A DNA stretch of 64,000 nucleotides, from NCBI GenBank assembly GCA_002286715.1, contig NSJX01000001.1, positions 2,843,929-2,907,928 on the forward strand, read 5' to 3'. A program made the position numbers and the translations under genes. Shown piece after piece: positions 37,139 through 47,852 of the stretch. The stretch is from Dentipellis sp. KUC8613. Lineage: Eukaryota; Basidiomycota; Agaricomycetes; Russulales; Hericiaceae. Position 1 is the stretch's first letter, and every line of letters starts with the position of its first letter. The notes under the pieces were generated by a model. It searched no databases and was not told the origin of the DNA. It worked only from the letters and a program-made list of their open reading frames with translations.

Positions 37139-38534
37139 GATTTTGGGATGAGTTGGAGGAGGACAAGCTGGTCGCGTATGGGCGTTTCCGGTACGGTGGA
37201 TTAGTCAGCAGGCTAGCCTCGCCGCTCGCAAGCCTCAGTCGCAGCGCCCCTCATCTCCTCCTCGAACCACGTCCACACAGTTTGTATCCTCCGATATATC
37301 CAGCTTCTATCAAACTTGGGTCTTGTGCGACTGAAATATCTTCTTTTCTTTTCTTCTTCCCGGTGCGTTCTCTCAGTCTATATTCCGTAACCCTTCCTTT
37401 CCATCCAGAATCAGCGGCAATGTCTCCACCCGATTCCTGACCGCTGCCATACACTGCACGGGAACGTAGAACAATACAGTATAAAAGGGCTTTGGGCACA
37501 CATACTGCTACTACCGGCACGCTCGTAGGCGACTGCGGCGTCGGTCGTACGACTCGTATTCATCACTCGGACTCTGACTCTGTCTGCGCGATGCTACGGA
37601 TGGAATATTTGCCTCGGGTTCTTGATAAAAAGTACGTCCTCCTTTCAGTGGCACACCGAGGACGGTCAGGGGGGAAATGAAGACCACAGTAACTACGCGG
37701 ATGCTCAGATGCATTGGACATATTCGATGCTACAGCATGAGCAAAAAAACGGTCAATCGTGTATATTTCACGTCTCCGAGCAGGACCCACTGCGATGATA
37801 TAATGACGGCAAGTGAAGGATATCATGTCTTCGGTGAAAATGATCTGATCTGCGCATCCAAAAAATGTCTAGACACGTCTTTATCAATGAAGACACGCAC
37901 TCACAGCCTTTGTCTATGATGAGAGTCGAAGATCTAGTCGACGCTTTGCTCCTGCAAGGCCCGTAGACTAGAATATTCATACCCGCACGCTGCTCTAGCG
38001 CCTCACGGACGTGTCTGAGGCCTTCGGCAGAATAGCAGTGCAATGCGCGGAGGCCCACTGACCTTGGGACGGTCCAAGTGCAGACACAGTGCGTACGTGC
38101 AATGTGTCCTTCGCGCACCTCCCTTGTAGTGTGCTCTCATGATCGGCGTCTATCTGTGTCCTATATGTATGATGCGTCTCCCTTCGAATCACGACCTTGC
38201 TCAAACTGGACACGACCTTGCCGTTTCCAGAATTTTGCACGCTTACTCTCGCATTGACATTGGAGCTGCGCCAGTCAATCAGGCCAGATCCCTGGACCCC
38301 AAAAAACTTTGTGTCGACCTGCCAACGTTGGGTTCCTTTGGGTAAGAAAACTTCGTCTGTTATTGAAGTCATCCCGCTGCTACGTGTTCTCAAACGTCCA
38401 GCCCCCGGTGAGGTCGAAAAATATTCATATTTTCGTCTCCACGCACTCTAACCCCCAACGGCCAAATCAGCCACAGGACCTGGTATCCTGCCACTCAGCT
38501 TCTCTCCAAACAATATCCACTGGCTCCCTGGTTC
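37139..38534. other. intergenic region, no gene seen
   Basis: About 1.4 kb. It contains a TATA-like tataaaag at about 37480 on the plus strand but no convincing coding sequence downstream of it. Otherwise unremarkable. Confidence 0.4.
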
Positions 38535-38852
38535 TTATGCTCCAGTCGGCGCCGCGCTCGCCGTCTTCGCCGCCTCACTCAAAGCCTCCGCCAGCCCGGT
38601 GATCGTAACCGGGGTCGGGAGGGGGGCGGCCGGCGCGGTTGCCGGGATATGGATCGTGACGTCCTCGCCCGGCGGAAAAGTCTGCGTGCCGACGATCTGC
38701 GGCAGATCGAAGTGAATACCGGTGACGGAGGCAGTGGGGTTTATTGAGGCGAAAGGGTTGACGCTTAGAGTGACGTCGGCGGGGACGGGCGCGGCGTGCG
38801 TTGGGAGGAGGATGAGAAGAGGGATGAGGAATGCATGCGAGAGGGAAAGCAT
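38535..38852 (-). CDS. small secreted protein (105 aa)
   Basis: A single coding exon encoding 105 residues with a clear signal peptide (MLSLSHAFLIPLLILLPTHA, likely cleaved before APVPADV). The mature part is about 85 residues, Pro/Ala/Thr-rich, lacks Cys, and contains VTGIHFDLPQIVGTQTFPPG and EDVTIHIPATAPA. I recognise no family. A 5'UTR intron with canonical ends is visible upstream (donor at 38976, acceptor ending at 38910), and a TATA box lies near 39047, which together support a real transcript. It could be an effector-like or cell-wall-associated small secreted protein; that is inference. Translation start is the first ATG after the spliced leader. Confidence 0.7.
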   Translation of the reverse strand: MLSLSHAFLIPLLILLPTHAAPVPADVTLSVNPFASINPTASVTGIHFDLPQIVGTQTFPPGEDVTIHIPATAPAAPLPTPVTITGLAEALSEAAKTASAAPTGA

Positions 38853-38909
38853 GGTCGGCGTATGAAGCAGCGTGGAGGATGAAGATAGGAGTGGATATGT
38901 GACGACGGC

Positions 38910-38976
38910 CTAGAAGGGATGGTCAACGTCAATAATCATATTAGGAGCTTGGAGGTACGTGGCCAGTCGTACTCAC
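38910..38976 (-). other. 5'UTR intron of the small secreted protein gene
   Basis: gtgagt donor and ttctag acceptor on the minus strand, 67 bp long, between the TATA box and the ATG. Removal leaves no upstream in-frame coding. Inferred from splice signals only. Confidence 0.5.
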
Positions 38977-39040
38977 CCGCGACGTTGACGAATGAAATAT
39001 CTCGCACAGCGATGCGGTATCCCTTACGGGGTTCCCGTCC

Positions 39041-39047
39041 TTATATA
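39041..39047 (-). promoter_or_regulatory. TATA box of the small secreted protein gene
   Basis: tatataa on the minus strand, about 65 bp upstream of the predicted 5'UTR intron donor. Confidence 0.5.
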
Positions 39048-39693
39048 CAACAAGCAAGGTCGTTTCTACAGGACCCGGTAGCGTCCCCTTATGCTCCAGT
39101 GGGCTCCAACTACAACGCAATTGAAACTGCTATGGATACACTTGGGTGCACAAATGATGCCTTCCACCACTGCCGACGAAGACCGCTCCTCGCTGAGCAG
39201 CTCACGTCGGAAAATAGACACCGTCGCATGGTCCCACATTGCGATTCAGGCCGGCCATCAAGCTTCGAGTTCAAGGTGCCTCGGTGTTCAAACCAACTCT
39301 GGGTCGTACAAACCCTTTTTGGGCGCGATCAGTACCGTGTTCATGATCGACAGCGGTACGCGACCGGCATCATGGATTTTACAACGCTACCTCATTTGAC
39401 GTTTCCTGTAAACAGAGGTTTTGAGTTTCAGGCGATGCACGTCTGACCTCAAGGCCTCTCTTTGCATAAACTCCACGCTAGCGCTCCGGGCAGTTCGCAA
39501 TGGTTCGGCGCACACAGAGGGGGTTGAATGCTGTCCTTGTGCTTACAACAGGTTCTCTGGTCTTTATAATCACTGTTCAGATCACAAAGCCGATTGCTGT
39601 GCTCGACGATATGGCAGGATCGACTTCTAAGGCGATAAAGCCGCGCGAGGCCGGTGGCGTGGTGTGATTGGTGAGCGCAAGAGTAAACGAGAG

Positions 39694-39711
39694 TGGATGA
39701 CTTTCCGTAAC
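39694..39711 (+). repeat. left terminal inverted repeat (18 bp)
   Basis: Exact reverse complement of 40952-40969. Confidence 0.8.
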
Positions 39712-40811
39712 TGTTTAGAAGTGATTTTTCCTCTAAACATGATCTATCATTGCAGCTCCGATCGATTGAGAGGAATTGGGTCTAAACCGTAAGACCGTTG
39801 TTGGGGAGTTTAGAACTGATTTAGAGAACTTGGCAGACCGCTCGGCATCCTCGGCACGATTCCCAGGCACTTCCCCCGGATTATAGCGATGTAGTCGACG
39901 CCCGCGATGCGCGGCAGCCTTCACGCACTCCAGATATCGAATTTTGATACATGTCATTGTGATCATAGCTTGAGTATTCATAATTGTCGTATATACACTT
40001 GTCTGAGAGTAAAAAGGCGGGCAAAGAGCGATCACGCGTGCAGAACGTGGGGTGTATGGACTTTATTGAAGGAACATCTACTACTTGCCCTCGAACTTCG
40101 GGCGCACGAGGAGCAGTCAAGGCAGCGGAGCATCAGAATAGTCTGATATCTTTCGAGCATGGCATGACGCGACACGTAAATATTCAGTACAAACACGCAC
40201 CGAAAACGACGAGGGAGTATGGGGGGCCGGAATGGAGACGGGTGCATCGAGGACATGGAGTAACGTCTCCGGCACTGAACACGCCGTAGTTGCTCAACAC
40301 AGCATCCTGTAGCGAATGCTGAGCAGTCTGCAGCTCAAGCTGGACACGACAGGCATCGACCGTTGCATGCACTGCGAATCGGGCTGTCGCTGGTAGGCCT
40401 TGGGCTCGTGAGGGCTGGCGCGTGACAGACGCGAGGGCGGATGGGGGATTGATAGATATAGGAGATGATACAGGGGGGAGCGGCGCAGTGACAGGGAGAC
40501 GTTGGGGACTGGGCTCGACGTGAACGAAAGGAGAAGTAATATGAAGTACTCACCTGTACGCGATCTTAGTCGCCCCACCGTTCCCCTCCCCCCAAATGCG
40601 ACTGCGCCCTCGCAAACGAGAACGTTCTCGGTTCTTGGTGTGGGGCATTTCTTGCCTGCGTCGGGATCGCGAAGGGGTGGATTGGCACGGTGTCCGATGA
40701 GAGCGCGCTGCCTAGAATCGCTTGCGGGGTTAGTCAGCAAGCACCACATGGGCGTATACCATTCTGGGATGCCATTTCAGTCTCCGACGCGTTTAGAGGC
40801 AAGATTTAGGA

Positions 40812-40839
40812 TAGAAAGGGGGGTCGACCCCCCTTTCTA
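40812..40839. repeat. 28-bp perfect palindrome
   Basis: tagaaagggggg-tcga-ccccctttcta type self-complementary sequence with G6 and C6 arms and a SalI-like centre, inside the TIR element. It could extrude as a cruciform or represent a duplicated element end. Confidence 0.75.
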
Positions 40840-40932
40840 AACAGCGCTGGATAGAGCGACCTACATCAGCTGCTGAGCTTGAAATCGACCTCCCGATCAC
40901 AGATCTATCTCACATTTAGAGCAAGTTTAGAT

Positions 40933-40950
40933 ATTTAGAGGCCTCTAAAT
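40933..40950. repeat. 18-bp perfect palindrome next to the right TIR
   Basis: atttagaggcctctaaat reads the same on both strands. It lies immediately inside the right terminal repeat and contains the tttaga motif also found inside the left end. Confidence 0.7.
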
Positions 40951-40951
40951 C

Positions 40952-40969
40952 GTTACGGAAAGTCATCCA
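40952..40969 (-). repeat. right terminal inverted repeat (18 bp)
   Basis: Exact reverse complement of 39694-39711. Confidence 0.8.
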
Positions 40970-41134
40970 GTATCGAGGGCGTAGACAGGCAAGAGTAAGT
41001 CTGCGCAGGAATCCTTTACAGGGAGAGAGGTACGTCCAGTAATTTGTCGTCGAACGCCCTTGTTCAATTTGCGACAGGTTCGGGGATCGGTAGGAAGGAT
41101 AGCGAACAGGCGGTCGCATGCGCTAGCTATCAAT

Positions 41135-41537
41135 TTATTGCCGTTTTCAGAAAAGTTGGCGGCATGTCGAAATCGACGCGCGTCAGCGATCTTCCCGCGT
41201 GTATCTTCCGAGCCTCATAGCACCACAACGAGCCGTCTGATTTGAATGAAAATAATACGTCTGAGATCGTGTTGACGAGGGCTTTTGCGCCCCGCTATTT
41301 TCAAACAAATCTGTTGAGAACTGAGGAAGAACCATAAAGGCTGCTTGAAAATGCATATTTCGCTATAGGAGGCTTTACTAGGACACTACAGACTTCGGGG
41401 GAGTCGTAAAAATGGCCGGGGGTATTGTTAGTTGTGCGCCCCATCGAAAAATTTGCGGAATTCGGTGCAGAAATGAGCGGGCAGCTACGGTGTCAGGGAT
41501 GCCCGCACAGTGTCCGCATCGCATGGGCTGCTGTCAC
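41135..41537 (+). repeat. left arm of the long inverted repeat
   Basis: Matches the reverse complement of 41814-42195 at nearly every position apart from scattered transitions and a short insertion near its inner end. Confidence 0.75.
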
Positions 41538-41609
41538 GAGGACCATTTGAATAGCACTGTCACATACGCATGGCTCATCTGGACATTTGTGATTCTGTTT
41601 TCTACCATG

Positions 41610-41770
41610 GTTCGTGGGAGACGACTCTCCAATGACCTTTGAGAAGCCGTACTCACCTTGGCCCGAACCCTCAATGTCGGCACTATTGCAGAGCTTACAG
41701 GTTGCTCGGAACGGACAATCCAACAGATTGTGAATGCTTTCAGACGTCGCAGCAGGCCAGCTATGCAGGG
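41610..41770 (+). pseudogene. broken transposase N-terminal helix-turn-helix fragment
   Basis: Translated in one frame it reads RGRRLSNDL, a TGA stop, then EAVLTLARTLNVGTIAEL, TGCSERTIQQIVNAFRRRS. The GTIAELTGCSERTIQQI part is a clear HTH of the kind found at the N-terminus of fungal DDE endonucleases. The TGA stands where a CGA Arg codon would fit, a single C-to-T change. No catalytic domain remains, so this is a dead fragment enclosed by the long inverted repeat. Confidence 0.6.
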
Positions 41771-41813
41771 GCATCTTGCTCATGAATTACGGGGAGCAAA
41801 GCAAAGTCTGACT

Positions 41814-42195
41814 GTGACAGCAGCCCTGCAACCCCGACACCGCAGCTGCCCGCTCATTTCTGCACCGAATTCCGCAAATTTTTCGATGGGGCGCACAACT
41901 AACAATACCCCCGGCCATTTTTACGACTCCCCCGAAGTCTGTAGTGTCCTAGTAAAGCCTCCTATAGCGAAATATGCATTTTCAAGCAGCCTTTATGGTT
42001 CTTCCTCAGTTCTCAACGGATTTGTTTGAAAATAGCGGGGCGCAAAAGCCCTCGTCAACACGATCTCAGATGTATTATTTTCATTCGAATCGGATGGCTC
42101 GTTGTGGTGCTATGAGGCTCGGAAGATACACGCGAGAAGATCGCTGACGCGCGTCGATTTCGACGCGCCGCCAACTTTTCTGAAAACAGCAATAA
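41814..42195 (-). repeat. right arm of the long inverted repeat
   Basis: Inverted copy of the left arm. Ends in gcaataa, mirrored by ttattgc at the outer end of the left arm. Confidence 0.75.
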
Positions 42196-42555
42196 TATTC
42201 TCTCGATCTTCCACCATCCTTACTCGGAACGACACCATTCACTCACCAATTCGTATGTAAGACACGCGTCACAAATACTGCCTGGCACCTACAATGGACC
42301 GCCATTTCGCTGACGGACTTTCGGATAACATACGCACGAAAGGGGTTTGTTACGCTCTTACCGCTCGCTAACGAGTATTCACGACACAGAACGGAGGATG
42401 ACTACGACTGCGCCTACCCTCAGGCTCGATCGCGCTATGCAATATTTAGACCATCAACGACCAATATCCCAAACCTCTAGGGGTTGGACCGTGCTGTGAG
42501 GGACCGCAATCTAGGCTGGTCGCGCTGCGGAGGATGAATCTCGCCTCCGGGACCG

Positions 42556-42563
42556 TATAAAAG
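42556..42563 (+). promoter_or_regulatory. TATA box of the first DUF985 gene
   Basis: tataaaag, 43 bp before the ATG at 42606. A short 5'UTR is implied. Confidence 0.6.
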
Positions 42564-42605
42564 CATCCGCCCGTCCCACATTTGACGCACTCCCCAGAAT
42601 ATACC

Positions 42606-43385
42606 ATGTCGAAGTATGCCTACTACCCCTCGCCCAACGCGGAGCTTATCAGGGATCTGTCTCTTATGAGGCACCCGGAAGGAGGTACGTGTAGCTCCCG
42701 TATATTGCGTTTTGTCAGCGAGCGCTCACGATTTCTAGGATTTTTCGCTGAGACTGATAGACAAGAGGAAACCGTTCCGAGCCCGTTCGCAGGTGAGTGA
42801 GAAGAGGCAATGATACTTTTCTCTCTGCGCACGTCATAACCTAATACTCAGATAAACAACTGCGCTCACTCGCCACCTCAATATTCTACCTCTTGACATA
42901 CGACGAGCCGAACGGGGTTATCCACATGAATAAGTCTGTGGTGAGTCATCCCTCGTCGGAGCTTGGCAGAGGGATTAGTCGCTGAAGATGTTATTGCGGT
43001 GTTTGTGACGCTCTGACGATCGCAGACATACCATGTACTGCATCAAGGACGCGCGGAATACACACTTATCACCCCAGGCAACCCTCCACGTATCGAGCAC
43101 GTCGTTATGGGCACGAACGTCGCTGCAGGAGAGCGGCGGCAGCTGATCGTTGGGACTGGCGTCTGGAAGATGTCCAAGATCCCGAAGGCCGACCTCGTCA
43201 GCGCGAAGAGTGCAGAGGAGAAGGCGCGGACGGGGTGTTTGATCACGGAGATCGTTACACCTGGATTTCACTGGGAAGATCACCAATTCCTGACGAAGGC
43301 GGGCTTGCAGGAGTTGTTCAAGGGGGTGCCAGGTGGCGAGGCCAAGATGCTGGAGCTCCTTCCGTATGTGAAGAAGTCGGCATAA
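42606..43385 (+). CDS. DUF985 (Cupin_5) family protein, copy 1
   Basis: Four exons (42606-42684, 42739-42792, 42852-42940, 43026-43385) join to 193 residues, the usual length of a single-domain DUF985 cupin (PF06172, RmlC-like beta-barrel). Conserved features: HPEGGFFAETDR near the N-terminus, SIFYLLTYDEPNGVIHMNKS, YHVLHQGRAEYTLITPG (barrel strands with the His typical of the metal or ligand pocket), GERRQLIVGTGVWKMSKIP and CLITEIVTPGFHWEDHQFL. The reaction is not established for the fungal members. A close paralogue with identical intron positions lies on the opposite strand at 54396-55172. The gene sits directly beside the transposon island. Confidence 0.88.
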
Positions 43386-44088
43386 CGCTGCTCAGTTGGT
43401 GCTATGTCATCCGGGGCGTTTGTTGTGTATGTTATGTTACGCCCTGTTAGGTCAGGACTCTAATAGATTTGCTTCTGTTGGGTTACGTTCAAGCCTTCGA
43501 TGGTGAGTTTACGGGGAACCTCCGTGCTGTCTGCTCTCGCCGCGCGGTGCCGCGCTCTGATACTGTGAGCGACTCCCTGTCTTTGAACTCGCAGACATTC
43601 CTGCAGTCCGCCCGTAAGTCGTCAGGATGTGAGGATGACTGCGTCCCTGGAATAAGAACTAGATCAGAGGAAGAGGAGTCACACCAATGTGAGAACGTCA
43701 TTCACAGAAGTTGATTGGTGGATGTCATGCTATTACCAGGTCAATTTGAAGACGTATTAGGCTCGGATTACCGTATAAATCAGACCGTCCGCATTCAAGC
43801 AGCACGAGCTTCAGAATTGAGGTACGAGGATTTCTGCTGTGCCTCCAACAGATAAGATTGGCCGACGAACGTCTACATGTAGTGCGCCTCCCATGGCAGG
43901 ATCAGATATATGGGCCGCCTCCGATCCCATTCACTCCTCCGCCCCCACTCCACGGCCCGACTTGGTGTGCGCAGTGCAACAGTCGAGGCCATGTTGTCTC
44001 CCCTATTTGAGGGGGTTGCAAGTATCCGTGGGCGGTATGCAGATCGCCATGGCACCGAAAAATACCAGGTGGGATGATGCGCGGGGCG
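43386..44088. other. intergenic region, no gene seen
   Basis: About 700 bp between convergent genes. Short frames only, no recognised protein. Confidence 0.4.
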
Positions 44089-47035
44089 TTATGCGACCCG
44101 TATCCTCCTCGAGTTCGCGCTTGAATTTCCTCGTGCTATCGCGAGGCGAGCCTCGATATCCGCTAGATCTGCCATAAGTTGCGTATAGCGCTGCCCCAGG
44201 GCTCCCAGCCCATCACGCCTCACCTCCGCTCCAGTATCCATCTCCGTCTCCGCCTCCAATTCCACCTCCAAATCATCATCAACCTCGTCAACTCCCTCGT
44301 CGACGTCCATATGCTCCCTCAAAGCACGCTCCTGTGCCCCAAGCGTAAAACTCGCGCTCCTCTCCCTGCCCTTCCCCTTCTCCAACCGCCTGCGCTCCTC
44401 CCTGACCACACTGACATTCGCACTCTCCACACTCGGCTCAAACGCGCGCTGCAGCGCCACAACCGCCGCCGGCGAGCTCGAGCGGCGCATCCCCGTCCCA
44501 AGACCAGCACTCAGCGGCAGCCGCAACGACCCCGTCCACGTGCCGGTGCCCGTCAACGCCGACGCGGTCGTCGGCGTCGCGCTGCGGCGCGAGAGCATCG
44601 ACATCGCGGAGCCCGGGCGCGGACTCGGGCTGGGGCTCGGCGGCGCATCGCTCTCGCTCTCGTCCGTCTCACTCGGCGCGCCCGATCCCAGTCCCATCAC
44701 CAGCCCACCGCTCAGGCTGAGGCTCGCGGACGCACTGGCACTGGCACTAGCGCTCATGCTCGCCTCGCTTCGCTCGAGCGCAAGGCGGCCCGCGAACGAG
44801 TACATGCCCGGCTCGATGTTGATCGGCGCGGGCACGAAGCGCAGTGATTTCGTCGTCCCCGTCCCCGGCCTCGCGGCCCCAGCGCGAGTTACGGTATCCA
44901 CGCGGACGCCCCGCTCCACCGACGCAGAGCGCGGCGTGCGCCCCGCAGCGAGCACCTTCTTGCGCGCGCTGAGCCCGATGCAGTCGACGAGCTGCCGCAT
45001 CGCCTCGCGGTCCGAGACGGCGCGGCGCGGTGCGGGCGTGCGGCGGAGCGTGCTTGCGCGCGGGAGCGTCGCGCCGGGCGTGCGGAGGGGCGTCGCGAAG
45101 GGCAGCGGGGCGCGGAAGGGCGTGCGCGTGGGAACAGGGAGGGTGAGCGCGCCGGAGGGGGAGGGGCCGAGCGGTGCGGGGAAGAGCGTGCGCAGGTTGG
45201 AGGCGCGCGGGGTTGCGTGCGGGTTGGTGAGCGGGTTGGTGGGGACAGCGAGGGTGGAGGGCGGTGAGGGCGTGTGGGTGGGCTCGGGCGCGGGGGGAGA
45301 GGAGGGGAAGGAGGAGACGGAGGGGCCCCAGGAGAAGCCGATGAAGAAGGAAGAGGCTTGATCGCGGAGGATGGAGCGGGAGGGACGCGGGGTGGGATGG
45401 AGGATTGAGAGGCCTGGTGAGCTGTTGGTTGTGTGGTTCGGCTCAGAGGGCTGGAAGAATGCAGAGAACGCGAAGCCGTTGGAGACGGATGCGGAGTGCG
45501 AGGATGTATGTGAGGTATCTTGGGAGCCAGGGTCGAGAGGCTGCGGCGGTCCGTTGTCCGCATATGTAAAGAGCGGCAGATGGAGGTCTTCGGGGCGAGG
45601 TTCTGCGCGTGATAGGTAAGGCTCACATTCATGCGTGGAGAGATCACGACTTACGCCTTTGCAGCTCGTCCCAGCGGATGCCATCGAAGAAGGGATGATC
45701 TTGGATCTCCTTGACACCACCGTATCCGAGACGCGTCGGGAAATCTGTAAGCAGTCTAGCATACAGTCATCAGCTATGTGCATTTTCGCGCCTTCGCATG
45801 CAATACCTGCGTAATAGATCTTGAAGCGCGTGCGATATAGGAAAGTCCTTTTTGAATTTCAGACTTTTCCGATGATCCATAATCTTGAGATACGTCGTCC
45901 TGATGTCCTTCGCGAAGAACGGCGCGACACCGTACGCCATCTCATAGAGCATGGCACCCATGCTCCACCAATCGGTCTCTACACCGTAACCGCCGGCATT
46001 CGGGTCCTCAATCGAAGGCTCCGGTTTCCCGTCGCCATCCTCATCTGACATTTCAAGCGCGACAATCGCAGCTTCATGTGCCTGCAGGATCTCGGGGGAG
46101 ATATAGTCGCAGGTGCCACATGGTACGAGGCAATGGCGGCGGGGGACGAGGCGCGCGCCGTCAGGGCCACGCGGAGGAAGGAGGGGCGCAGCGGAGCCGA
46201 AGTCAATCAGCTGCACGTGGGAAGTCTGCGTAAGAACGAAATTATGTGGCTTTACGTCGCTGCAGCCGGTCGCTCCGTGAGCCATACGCTGGAGGGTGCA
46301 CGCTAGTGTGTTCACTTACCGGTGTACGAAACCTTGCGCATGACACCACGCGAGGGCGCTGATGACCTGTGGAAACCACCAGCGTAGATCTTCTTCGAGT
46401 ACACGCCCATCGTGCGGACTGGATTCCAGGACATCCCAGAGCGTGCCGCCTTCGGCGTAGTCCATCACGAGATTGAGGTGGGTTGGCGTCTGGAAGGCAC
46501 AGAGAAGGTGAGGGGTCCAGACGGTATCGGCGCGTAGGGCACTGAGGAGGATGTCGCGTTCGAGTTGAGGGTTGCATTGCTGGATGGAAGGGTGAGTGGG
46601 GAGTTGTGGCAGGAAGAGGGCAACATACGTCGCGGGTCTTGAATGCGAATCGCTTCTCGATAGTCTTACGGACGTAAACGCGTCCGTCCAGATTGCATGT
46701 AACAACATCAATCTGGAGGTTGTTGAATTTGAAAGCCCAGAACAATGGAAAACGGCAGGCGTACCACAGCGAATTGGCCGTACTCGAGTGTACCAACGAT
46801 GGTAAGGTCCTTGTCCGTGAATCGAAGAGAATCAATCTCCACGGTTTTAGCTGTACCAATACGTCAATGCACCTTCCAAAGCGACATACGAGTACGCACA
46901 AGTCTTCCCAATAACCGACTGGCCGTGCAAGATGCGATCAAGCGCCAGCCCTTCTGCATCCTCGTCTGCCTCGCTGCCGAGTAGCTCGTCGAGACGAGCT
47001 TTGCGTTTCTTCCAAGATTTTGAAGACGTAGACAT
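44089..47035 (-). CDS. AGC-like serine/threonine protein kinase with long disordered C-terminal tail
   Basis: The N-terminus starts MSTSSKSWKKRKARLDELLG (basic, then acidic). The kinase domain follows with GTLEYGQF (Gly-rich loop), a YVRKT catalytic Lys, VMDYAEGGTLWDV, FVHRDVKPHNFVL (intact HRD), LIDFGSAAPLL (intact DFG) and CGTCDYISPEIL. An acidic insert before YGVETDWWSMGAMLYEMAYG is characteristic of DMPK/ROCK-like AGC kinases. LGYGGVKEIQDHPFFDGIRW ends the catalytic domain. The remaining ~500 residues are Ser/Pro/Thr-rich low complexity, with an ASASASASASLSLS run and a helical end (GQRYTQLMADLADIEARLAI). All catalytic residues are present, so it should be active. Several short introns interrupt the N-terminal half; the tail is one long exon (to 45605). 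Cellular role unknown. Confidence 0.85.
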
Positions 47036-47852
47036 TCATGGGGTACACTTTTGTATCAGAGAGGCTGCGGTATCGATACAATTGGGCGATTGCTTGGATT
47101 CGAAATCTGTCAACGTTCTGTTGAAGTCAGACGACGAACTGGTGCTACAATATGCGTACTGGTGTCACGTTAGATGTTAATCTACACTATGTGATGAAGA
47201 TGCGTTCAGGTTAGCATAGAGAGTGTAAGACAAGCCTGCTTGTGAGGTGCGGAAAGCGTGAGGCAACTGCGAGTTCAAGGCACTGGTTAACCAGGCGAGC
47301 AGGTGGCTGTGACGGTCGTGACAGACGCGTGATGATCTGTAACAAATCGCGTGACAGACGCGTCCGTGACAGACTCTCACCAACACTACGATCATCCCCA
47401 TACCGGCGAGGGCTAAGATCAGGCTGAGACTTGAACAACTCTTCGCTGCATATTTCTTCTCCTCAGCTGCGGCCGTCTCTAATCTTCCACCTATTGTCCC
47501 GCCGGATCAATGTCTTCGCTTAATGAAACGGTGGCTGTGTCTTCCCGGTATAATCAGCGAAGTGCCCTCCGCCCAAGGCCGAGGAACGGATGCAATAGCA
47601 CCGACGAACTCTTACTTATAATTCAGTCGTGAGTACCTTACGCGCGCACTCCGGCCGTGATGCCCATCTACAAAAAATAACACTCGGTCTAAAGCCAACG
47701 AGGCCTTCTGCTCTCACGAACAGCGTCTATTTCTCCCGGCGGATTCCATGTCTTTCTCAGCGCACCATACCCGCTCTTGCAGATCCCCCACGCTCATGCC
47801 CGCTGACCAGCATATGCACCTTCCCGCTGCCCCCCGGATTTCGCCATTGTAG
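47036..47852. other. intergenic region with a dispersed repeat
   Basis: About 800 bp between divergent genes. It contains gtgacagacgcg repeats (47318-47375) discussed separately; no gene seen. Confidence 0.45.
47318..47375 (+). repeat. gtgacagacgcg repeats, inverted partner at 54177-54210
   Basis: The motif gtgacagacgcg occurs twice here, about 32 bp apart. The second copy lies in a ~33-bp stretch (tgtaacaaatcgcgtgacag, continuing acgcgtccgtgaca) that recurs, reverse complemented with one base missing, at 54177-54210. A shorter match is at about 40420-40432. Probably a dispersed element end. Confidence 0.55.

Larger units (their letters stand above)
39694..40969. mobile_element. non-autonomous DNA transposon with terminal inverted repeats
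   Basis: An exact 18-bp terminal inverted repeat, tggatgactttccgtaac at 39694-39711, recurs inverted at 40952-40969. Beyond these, both ends share a tttaga/ctctaaa-rich subterminal region, as in many hAT or Mutator-like elements with subterminal repeats. The 1,276-bp interior shows no transposase frame, so the element would be non-autonomous. A target-site duplication is not obvious in the immediate flanks. Superfamily not assigned. Confidence 0.65.
41135..42195. mobile_element. transposon remnant built as a long inverted repeat
   Basis: Two arms of about 370-400 bp, almost identical in inverted orientation, flank a 276-bp unique core (41538-41813). Arm differences are mostly C/T and G/A transitions, for example catgtcg against cgcgtcg and acgtct against acatct. 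The left arm also carries a ~27-bp insertion near 41500-41525. The core encodes a transposase-type helix-turn-helix (see 41610-41770). Likely a foldback or MITE-like derivative of a Tc1/mariner-like DDE transposon; the superfamily is an inference from the HTH only. Confidence 0.7.

Noticed and set aside
38919..39446. 175-codon plus-strand frame
   Set aside because: Overlaps the TATA box and 5'UTR intron of the secreted-protein gene on the other strand and resembles no family.
40294..40749. 151-codon minus-strand frame within the TIR element
   Set aside because: Not transposase-like; low-complexity composition, probably chance.
44540..45361. 273-codon plus-strand open frame
   Set aside because: Antisense to the low-complexity kinase tail; open only because of extreme GC content.
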